Shown: positions 1-5,411 of the stretch, piece after piece
Position numbering within the stretch: position 1 is the first letter of the stretch
How the letters are laid out: each line of letters begins with the position of its first letter
DNA from: Verrucomicrobiales bacterium
Lineage (GTDB): Bacteria > Verrucomicrobiota > Verrucomicrobiia > Limisphaerales > SXQI01
Direction: 5' to 3'
NCBI GenBank assembly: GCA_005793025.1
Contig: SXQI01000115.1
Span: 1-7,606, forward strand
Length of the DNA stretch: 7,606 nucleotides
Program-made: the position numbers and the translations under genes
The notes under the pieces: generated by a model
Database searches by the model: none
Seen by the model: the letters and a program-made list of their open reading frames with translations, nothing else
What the model was told of the DNA's origin: nothing

Positions 1-342
1 CAAGCAATGGCGATTACTCCGCACGATTTCGTTTTGGCCAGCGACTACGCCCAATCATTTTACGGAATAAAACCGCTGCGGACTGTGGAAGCTCTAAGCG
101 CATGGAATAACGCTCTCGCTCTCGCGAAAACGGACCTAGAAAAAGAAGGAGTTTTTCTACACTTAGCACGGATTGAGATGAATTCTGGACAGTTTCTCCA
201 AGCTCGATCTCACCTGAATCTTTCCACTAACGTGGAATTGCATGATCTCAGGCAGAGGTTAATAAAAAGTTTGAGAAATAAAGAGCAGACCAACACAACA
301 TCCATCACCAAACCATCCCCGGAATTACCAAAAAAAGAATAG
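1..342 (+). CDS. TPR-like protein, C-terminal part (5' end outside window)
   Basis: The reading frame is open from base 1 and stops with TAG at 340-342. ATG at 7 is in frame but is probably internal, because no ribosome site can be seen and the first residues look like mid-protein sequence. About residues 10-90 read as paired amphipathic helices with TPR-like spacing: 'ALSAWNNALALAKT' followed by 'EGVFLHLARIEMNSGQFLQA', where small residues sit at helix contacts. The phrase 'SDYAQSFYGIKPLR' resembles the last repeat of long verrucomicrobial TPR proteins, recognised from memory. The end (about residues 92-113) is polar and low complexity, rich in T, P and K, as expected for a disordered tail. 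TPR proteins are scaffolds for protein-protein contact, and no specific partner can be named from this fragment. It could belong to the same envelope locus, but the 65-base gap to the next gene leaves that open. Confidence 0.7.
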   Translation, partial: QAMAITPHDFVLASDYAQSFYGIKPLRTVEALSAWNNALALAKTDLEKEGVFLHLARIEMNSGQFLQARSHLNLSTNVELHDLRQRLIKSLRNKEQTNTTSITKPSPELPKKE

Positions 343-407
343 GTCGATTTGGCAGTTTTTTAAAAGCCATGCTTGTGCTTTTGCAGGAGTAACACATCAT
401 ACAAGCA

Positions 408-1247
408 ATGAAGCACCTCACCAAACAGTTCGCGATATTTATCGGGTGCTTTTTGATGGTTGAATTGCTTTCGATTCAGCATGTTCACGCCTCGCTGACC
501 GCAGATGAAATCGTCCAAAAAATTCAGGAGAAAGCACTCTCCCTAACTCGCTCCGAGAATGGTTCTGCTTATGAGTATCAAAAGCGCACGAAACTCGAAA
601 AAATGGACAAGTCCTTCGAAAAGGCTTTGGAGACTAAAGTCACCATTTCGAGAATGACCCAGAGACAAGGCGCATCGCACGCCCAATTACTCAGTGTGGA
701 TGGAGTCCCTGTAGCAGATGCCAAAAACAAGATTGGAAAACAACAAAAACGCAAAAATGATCCCCCAACAGTCGCCACAGGTGCAATGCAGAAGAGTCCT
801 TGGTTGAATCACCCGCTGATCAATCGTTTCAATTTTCAACTCACCGGAGAGGAAGCGATTGCAGGTCGAAAATTTTGGGTGTTGAAGTTCGCTCCTAAGT
901 CCGGGAACTTGCCGACCGAAGAATTTGCGGACCGATTGATCAACCGATTGGGAGGAATTGTCGTCGTTGATCAGCTCGAATTTGAAGTTGCTAGACTAGA
1001 GATTAACTTGCTTGAACAATTCACAATCCTTGGTGGTTTATTAGGTAATCTTGAAACATTAAGCCTGATTGTTGCTCGCCAAAGGATGGAGGATGGAACG
1101 TGGATCGACTCAACCTCCACAACTCGCCTTTCCGGCCGGAAACTTCTTTCTGCGATGCATTTCAGAGTTAGCGAAGAATCCTTCGACTTCAAAAAAACAT
1201 CGTCAGTTTCAGCAAATAATCCCAACCAACTTATACCAAGGACCTAG
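408..1247 (+). CDS. Secreted LolA-like (outer-membrane lipoprotein-sorting fold) protein
   Basis: This is a 279-residue protein with an N-terminal signal peptide: K2/K6, a hydrophobic stretch at about 8-23, and probable cleavage after 'VHA' at residue 28. The mature part begins 'SLTADEIVQKIQEKA', typical of LolA-like periplasmic proteins, with an amphipathic helix ahead of an open beta half-barrel. Later segments fit the same family: 'HPLINRFNFQLTGEEAIAGR' (135-154), 'KFWVLKFAPK', 'GGIVVVDQLEFEVARLEINL', and the closing 'DGTWIDSTSTTRLSGRKLL' strand pair. Family members bind lipid or lipoprotein acyl chains in a hydrophobic cleft; the ligand here is unknown. It does not look like classical LolA, being longer and carrying a lysine/glutamine-rich insert at about 98-125. 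The start at 408 has no good Shine-Dalgarno site: GGAG at 386-389 is 18 bases away. A lipoprotein reading (FIGC, C14) is possible but the hydrophobic core before C14 would be very short. It precedes the large surface protein by 90 bases. Confidence 0.65.
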   Translation: MKHLTKQFAIFIGCFLMVELLSIQHVHASLTADEIVQKIQEKALSLTRSENGSAYEYQKRTKLEKMDKSFEKALETKVTISRMTQRQGASHAQLLSVDGVPVADAKNKIGKQQKRKNDPPTVATGAMQKSPWLNHPLINRFNFQLTGEEAIAGRKFWVLKFAPKSGNLPTEEFADRLINRLGGIVVVDQLEFEVARLEINLLEQFTILGGLLGNLETLSLIVARQRMEDGTWIDSTSTTRLSGRKLLSAMHFRVSEESFDFKKTSSVSANNPNQLIPRT

Positions 1248-1308
1248 CCAAACACTCGCGTTTTTCACCATTCGTTTGATAGTTGTTAGTCATCATCAAG
1301 AGTGATTT

Positions 1309-1341
1309 ATGAGGGACACTAAACCCCATCAGATTGAATGA
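1309..1341 (+). other. Possible 10-codon leader ORF overlapping the adhesin start
   Basis: ATG at 1309 opens a ten-codon frame (MRDTKPHQIE) whose TGA at 1339-1341 overlaps the ATG at 1338 in an ATGA arrangement. A purine-rich AAGAGTGA (1298-1305) lies just upstream and could serve as its ribosome site, whereas the adhesin ATG itself has no ribosome site at normal distance (GAGGG at 1311-1315 is 22 bases away). This would allow translational coupling by reinitiation. The frame is so short that chance is a serious alternative. Confidence 0.2.
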
Positions 1342-4300
1342 AGTTTCATTATTTTATCAAAACTGCGCTGGGATTCCTTTGCTCGATGGTATTGGGCCAA
1401 AGTTTAGCTGCCGAGTTCATAGTAACAAATCTGCAGGATGATGGAGTTGGCAGCCTTCGAGAAAACATCCGCGCAGCGAACCGTTCCACAGGAACCAACA
1501 CCATCCGTTTCACGATCGATGGAACCATCAAACTTCATTCCCCACTCCCTGCTGTTGTGGGAATTGTTGAGTTTTTGGGACGAGCTCCAGAGCAGACAAT
1601 CATTAGTGGAGAGAAACGCACAAACGCTTTTAGCCTCTTCCAAGTAAATCAAGGAGCCTCTGCAATTCTCCGAAAACTCACAATTCAGCAAGCAGTCTCA
1701 ACCGTTCCGGGAGGAGCCATTCATAATTCGGGCCGACTCAGCATAGAAGAGTGCTTGATCGCCAATAATCAAGCCATGGATCAAGGCGGCGGAATCTATA
1801 GCGTGGGACAACTGATCTGCGTGTCTTCCACAATCTGCTCGAACACCGTCATAGGAAAACTCGGAACAAATGTTGTGACGACTGGCGGAGGTGGCGCATT
1901 TAAAGGAACCGGAGGGGGATTACAAATTGCGGGAGGTTCGGCAACTATGACGAACTGCACCTTCAGTGGGAACGTAGCGATTGGAGGAAAGGGCGGAAAT
2001 AACGTTGACATCAATGGTGGAGGTGGTGGCGGCGGAGGCGGAGAAGGAAGCGGAGGAGGTATCCATGTCGCGATCGGAAACCTTCTGTTGGTCAACGTCA
2101 CCATAACCCGAAATCGTGCACTCGGAGGCCTTGGAGGAGAAGGGAGCGGAGGCGGCGGCATGGGGGGCGATGGAATGAGTCGCGGAGGTGGACTCTTCAG
2201 CGACCAAGGGGCAGTTCAGTTGTTAAACACAATAATATCCGATAATGAAGCCAAAGCATGGGTCGATCTTGGACCTGCTCTTGGTGGATACCAAAGTTTG
2301 GGGCACAATCTTCTTGGACAAATTGCAACCAACCAATTTGGAACCAACTGGTGGGTGCCGTCTGATTTGATCAACCTGCCAGCAGGACTGGAACCGTTAG
2401 GGGATTACGGCGGTCCAACCTTGACACATCGCTTATCCAACACGAGCCCGGCGATTGGAGGAGGGGGAAGCCTAGCTGAAGGTGCCCCAATCCTTGATCA
2501 ACGCGGAGCTGTTCGCCCCCAAGACCATGGGATCGACATTGGTTCCGTCGAGTTTGGGAAAATCCAACAAAACGTCATTTTTTTACCAATCGCAGACAAA
2601 GTCTATGGCGACACTCCCTTTCAGGTGAATGCGGAATCTTCCTCCGATTTACCAGTGAATTACTCCGTGGTAAACAACCTTAACGCCACTGAATCTTCAG
2701 CCGTTATCAGCATTACGGGGGCTGGATCGGTGAGTGTCAAAGCAGTGCAGTCTGGAGACGAAAACCATTTTCCAGCGAGCAGCATTCAAACCTTTAACGT
2801 TACGAAGGCTCCTCTGACTGTGAGCGCAGAATCATTGACTCGACCATTCGGTCAGCCAAACCCTCCATTTCTAATCAACTATTCTGGTTTCAAATTGGGT
2901 GAGAATGCGTCGGTGCTAAATGTTCCACCCTCCCTGACAACACTTGCTACAATCAACAGCCCGGTTGGGTCTTACCCCATCACGATCTCTGGCGGTTCCG
3001 ATAATAATTACTCTTTCCAAAGTTATTCCTCTGGGACGCTGCTCATTACCCCAAGCCCTCAAACCATTGTTTTCGATCCCATCACGACTAAAACCTACGG
3101 AGAAGTCTTCACGACACGAGCGAGTTCAGGTTCAGGTTTGCCAGTATCTTTTACAGTAGAAAGTGGACCAGCGATCTCGTCTGGACCCAATGGTTCGACG
3201 ATTACTCTCACAAATCTGGGAGTGGTGACCATCAATGCAAACCAAGTGGGAAATCCAAATCATGCTACAGCGACAATGTCGCAGCAGTCGTTCAATGTCG
3301 AAAAAGCCCCGCTGATTTTGACCGTCGAAAACAACACGAAGCCCTTCGGTCAACCCAACCCACCCTTTCAGATTACTTTTTCTGGATTCAGGCTTGGAGA
3401 AACCTCCAGTGTTTTAAACACTCAGCCTTTAGCTTTCACTACCGCCACAACCACGAGCCCTGTTGGAACATACCCGATTAACGTCAATGGCGGTTCCGAC
3501 GATCATTACACATTCCAAGGATTCACGCCGGGGACATTGGTTATCACCCCTAAACCTCAAACGATCGTTTTTGATCCCATCCACAGCAAGACTTATGGCG
3601 ACATATTTAGCCTTCACGCGAATGCTAGTTCCGGATTGCCTGTGGTTTTTACAGTGGGAAGTGGGCCAGCGATCTCGTCTGGCCCCAATGGTTCGACAAT
3701 TACTCTCACAAATCTGGGAGTGGTGACCATCAATGCAAACCAAGCGGGAAATCCAAATCATGGGGCAGCAACATTGTCGCAGCAGTCGTTCAATGTCGAA
3801 AAAGCCCCGCTAACCCTTCGGGTTGAAAACCAAACGAAACCCGTTGGTCAACCTAACCCGCCATTTCAACTTATTTACGATGGATTCAAACTCGGTGAAA
3901 CAAACACCGTGTTGAACACATTGCCGTCAACATCAACCACGGCCACAACCACGAGCCCTGTTGGAACGTATCAGATCACGGTTACAGGTGGCTCAGATGA
4001 TCATTACACGTTCCAAGGATTCACGCCGGGGACATTGGTTATCACCCCTAAACCTCAAACTATTGTTTTCGATCCCATCCCTACGAAAACCTATGGCGAC
4101 ATATTCAGCATCCACGCAAATTCTAGTTCCGGGTTACCGGTGATTTTTACAGTGGGGAGTGGTCCTGCGATTTCGTCTGGACCCCATGGCTCCATAATAA
4201 CAGTTACAAATCTAGGAGCGGTCACCATCAACGCAAACCAAGCTGGAGATCTCAATAATGGAGCAGCGAAATTGACCCAACAATCTTTTACAATCGATAA

Positions 4301-5396
4301 AGCTGTTCTAACTCTCACGGTCGAAAACCACACAAAAACCGTTGGCCAACCGAACCCTCCGTTTCGATTTACTGATTCAGGATTTAAATTTGGCGAAACC
4401 AGATCTGTAATCAACACACTTCCTTCAATGTCCACTAGCGCGACTGTCGGGAGTCCTGCTGGGACTTATCCGATCACGATTGCTGGTGGATCCGACGATC
4501 ATTATGCATTGAAATTGGTTTCTGGATTATTGGAAATTCGGAACCCTGCCCCTCCACCGATCGTCACGATTGTGAGCCAGACCAATGGCTCGATTTATAT
4601 CTCTCCGATTACGCTACCAATCGTTGCTGAGGTGCAGAACCCACCGACCCCAGTTAAAAAAGTAGAGTTTTTTGCTGGGAATGTGGTGATTGGAACCTCC
4701 ACCAATACCCCTCCTTTTGTCAATTGGACGAACATCCCCTCTGGGACAAACGTGGTGGTTGCCGAAGTAACTTTCGCTGATGGCATGGTGGTCGATTCCA
4801 AGCCAATTCATATTACTGTCCTTCCTGAGGTGCCTTTTGTCCTTTCGTTGGTGGATACGAACAGTTTGCTCGTTCGCCAGACAGGACTGTTCCACCAAAC
4901 TGTGACACTCACTAATCCCACTCCGAATGATCTCGTGGGTATCCGACTTCTGATAACCAATCTCCCTCCGAACTCTCGGGTTGAAAATGCAACTGGCAAA
5001 ACTAACGGAGTAAGTTTTATCCAGTATGACCAACCGCTTCCTGCAGGACAACATGTCGACTTGCATGTTGAATATTACGTGCCTTCCCGAGCAGTTCCCC
5101 ACCCAATTTTCTCAACACAGTTGATATCTACTCCTCTAACGACACCTCCCACAGGGGAACTGTTGGCGATCATTCAAACTCTCAAATTCCAAAATCAAGG
5201 TAATCTAGTGGAATTTCAAACCGAGCTTGGGAAAACTTATTTTATTCAGTACAGCACTAATTTGATTTCATGGAAAACGGCTGTTCCTTCCATTACTGGA
5301 AACTGTTCAAAGATCCAGTGGATCGATACAGGCCCACCAAAAACACAGAGTGCCCCTCTTGCAATGAGGTTTTACAGGATCATCTCAATTCCATGA
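1338..5396 (+). CDS. Giant secreted adhesin-like protein: beta-helix, MBG repeats, Ig-like domains
   Basis: This 1352-residue protein has a clear signal peptide, with K2/K8, a hydrophobic core at 10-20 and cleavage at 'SLA|AEF' near residue 24. Residues ~26-407 form a right-handed parallel beta-helix of the choice-of-anchor Q/polymorphic outer-membrane type. Evidence is the opening 'FIVTNLQDDGVGSLRENI', repeated GGxI and NCTFSGN/NTIISDN rungs, 'GDYGGPTLTH' at 355-364, and the closing 'DQRGAVRPQDHGIDIGSVEF' at 387-406. Residues 183-286 are extremely glycine-rich. Residues ~410-1069 hold four tandem ~166-residue units, each an Ig-like half ('QTIVFDPI..KTYGD') followed by an MBG half ('GQPNPPF..GF..GE', 'SPVGTYPI', 'GTLVITP'). 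Residues ~1074-1163 are a bacterial Ig-like domain ('VKKVEFFAGNVVIGTS'); ~1165-1280 look like a DUF11-like or similar Ig-fold region. Residues ~1283-1352 are the verrucomicrobial module with 'YFIQYSTNLISW' and final 'RFYRIISIP'. It is probably exported and surface-exposed, for adhesion or matrix contact; the ligand is unknown. No peptidase or sortase motif is visible. Confidence 0.88.
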   Translation: MKFHYFIKTALGFLCSMVLGQSLAAEFIVTNLQDDGVGSLRENIRAANRSTGTNTIRFTIDGTIKLHSPLPAVVGIVEFLGRAPEQTIISGEKRTNAFSLFQVNQGASAILRKLTIQQAVSTVPGGAIHNSGRLSIEECLIANNQAMDQGGGIYSVGQLICVSSTICSNTVIGKLGTNVVTTGGGGAFKGTGGGLQIAGGSATMTNCTFSGNVAIGGKGGNNVDINGGGGGGGGGEGSGGGIHVAIGNLLLVNVTITRNRALGGLGGEGSGGGGMGGDGMSRGGGLFSDQGAVQLLNTIISDNEAKAWVDLGPALGGYQSLGHNLLGQIATNQFGTNWWVPSDLINLPAGLEPLGDYGGPTLTHRLSNTSPAIGGGGSLAEGAPILDQRGAVRPQDHGIDIGSVEFGKIQQNVIFLPIADKVYGDTPFQVNAESSSDLPVNYSVVNNLNATESSAVISITGAGSVSVKAVQSGDENHFPASSIQTFNVTKAPLTVSAESLTRPFGQPNPPFLINYSGFKLGENASVLNVPPSLTTLATINSPVGSYPITISGGSDNNYSFQSYSSGTLLITPSPQTIVFDPITTKTYGEVFTTRASSGSGLPVSFTVESGPAISSGPNGSTITLTNLGVVTINANQVGNPNHATATMSQQSFNVEKAPLILTVENNTKPFGQPNPPFQITFSGFRLGETSSVLNTQPLAFTTATTTSPVGTYPINVNGGSDDHYTFQGFTPGTLVITPKPQTIVFDPIHSKTYGDIFSLHANASSGLPVVFTVGSGPAISSGPNGSTITLTNLGVVTINANQAGNPNHGAATLSQQSFNVEKAPLTLRVENQTKPVGQPNPPFQLIYDGFKLGETNTVLNTLPSTSTTATTTSPVGTYQITVTGGSDDHYTFQGFTPGTLVITPKPQTIVFDPIPTKTYGDIFSIHANSSSGLPVIFTVGSGPAISSGPHGSIITVTNLGAVTINANQAGDLNNGAAKLTQQSFTIDKAVLTLTVENHTKTVGQPNPPFRFTDSGFKFGETRSVINTLPSMSTSATVGSPAGTYPITIAGGSDDHYALKLVSGLLEIRNPAPPPIVTIVSQTNGSIYISPITLPIVAEVQNPPTPVKKVEFFAGNVVIGTSTNTPPFVNWTNIPSGTNVVVAEVTFADGMVVDSKPIHITVLPEVPFVLSLVDTNSLLVRQTGLFHQTVTLTNPTPNDLVGIRLLITNLPPNSRVENATGKTNGVSFIQYDQPLPAGQHVDLHVEYYVPSRAVPHPIFSTQLISTPLTTPPTGELLAIIQTLKFQNQGNLVEFQTELGKTYFIQYSTNLISWKTAVPSITGNCSKIQWIDTGPPKTQSAPLAMRFYRIISIP
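1884..2195 (+). repeat. Glycine-rich low-complexity segment within the beta-helix
   Basis: This stretch encodes residues 183-286 of the adhesin-like protein, with runs such as GGGG, GGGL and nine consecutive glycines at 227-235. The nine-glycine run uses GGT, GGA and GGC codons mixed together, so it is not a simple triplet expansion at DNA level. Known choice-of-anchor Q and PMP-like proteins carry such glycine blocks as loops projecting from helix turns. Recognisable rungs (NCTFSGN, NVTITRN) continue between the blocks. Confidence 0.8.
3161..3313 (+). repeat. Near-identical DNA block shared by repeat copies 2 and 3
   Basis: This 153-base block matches 3659-3811 at exactly +498 with about nine mismatches counted by eye, including a 46-base perfect run at 3201-3246. 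The corresponding block in copy 4 (4157-4309) is clearly more diverged. It encodes the second part of the Ig-like half, up to 'FNVEKAP'. Confidence 0.9.
3501..3582 (+). repeat. Near-identical DNA block shared by repeat copies 3 and 4
   Basis: This 82-base block matches 3999-4080 at +498 with about four mismatches, including a perfect 50-base run at 3513-3562 (copy 4011-4060). A further 26-base perfect match lies at 3444-3469 and 3942-3967. The matching part of copy 2 (3003-3084) is much less similar. It spans the end of one MBG half and the start of the next Ig-like half. Confidence 0.9.
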
Positions 5397-5411
5397 TTCT
5401 CCTATGAGAAT
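5393..5411 (+). promoter_or_regulatory. Adhesin/barrel gene junction with small start-codon hairpin
   Basis: The adhesin stop TGA (5394-5396) and the next ATG (5404) are 7 bases apart, with no Shine-Dalgarno site between them; the nearest AGGA (5376-5379) is 24 bases upstream of the ATG. ATTCTC (5396-5401) and GAGAAT (5406-5411) form a perfect 6-bp stem with a CTAT loop that holds the A and T of the start codon. A four-codon frame (ATG 5393 to TGA 5405-5407) bridges the two genes by ATGA overlaps on both sides. These features suit translational coupling, but the hairpin is short and may be chance. Confidence 0.3.

Larger units (their letters stand above)
2565..4544 (+). repeat. Four tandem ~498-bp coding repeats (Ig-like + MBG modules)
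   Basis: Copies run at about 2565-3056, 3057-3554, 3555-4052 and 4053-4544. The 'QTIVF' anchor glutamine codons at 2568, 3060, 3558 and 4056 are spaced 492, 498 and 498 bases. Each copy codes for an Ig-like half of about 85 residues, containing 'YGD', 'SGLPV', 'VTINANQ' and 'QSFNVEKA', then an MBG half of about 80 residues. Copy 1 is the most diverged and copy 4 ends without the 'TPGTLVITP' strand in its usual form ('VSGLLEIRNP'). Copies 2, 3 and 4 share blocks of near-identical DNA. These repeats form a rod-like stalk in related surface proteins; that role is inferred here. Confidence 0.93.

Noticed and set aside
349..373. TTGGCA (349-354) as a promoter for the LolA-like gene
   Set aside because: The only -10-like hexamer (CATGCT, 368-373) is 13 bases away, too close for a sigma70 promoter.
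362..382. AAAAGC (362-367) and GCTTTT (377-382) inverted repeat between the first two genes, as a terminator
   Set aside because: The stem is only six pairs, mostly A-T, with a nine-base loop. On the + strand no T-run follows it, so it does not fit an intrinsic terminator.
1250..1265. AAAC/GTTT hairpin followed by T residues after the LolA-like gene
   Set aside because: A four-pair stem is too weak to call a terminator, and the T tract is part of the stem.
1276..1311. TTGATA (1276-1281) or TTGTTA (1283-1288) as a promoter for the adhesin gene
   Set aside because: No acceptable -10 box lies 16-18 bases downstream; the best hexamer, TTTATG, matches only three consensus bases.
1796..2161. Minus-strand proline-rich 121-residue reading frame
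   Set aside because: It is the complement of the glycine-rich codons of the adhesin gene; GGN read backwards gives proline. There is no ribosome site and no family resemblance.
2565..4544. Tandem 498-bp repeats as a CRISPR or satellite array
   Set aside because: The units are in-frame coding repeats with clear Ig-like/MBG domain content and no repeat-spacer pattern.
4614..5102. Minus-strand 162-residue reading frame inside the adhesin gene
   Set aside because: It lies wholly opposite a well-supported coding region with recognisable Ig-like domains, and its translation shows no domain or signal.
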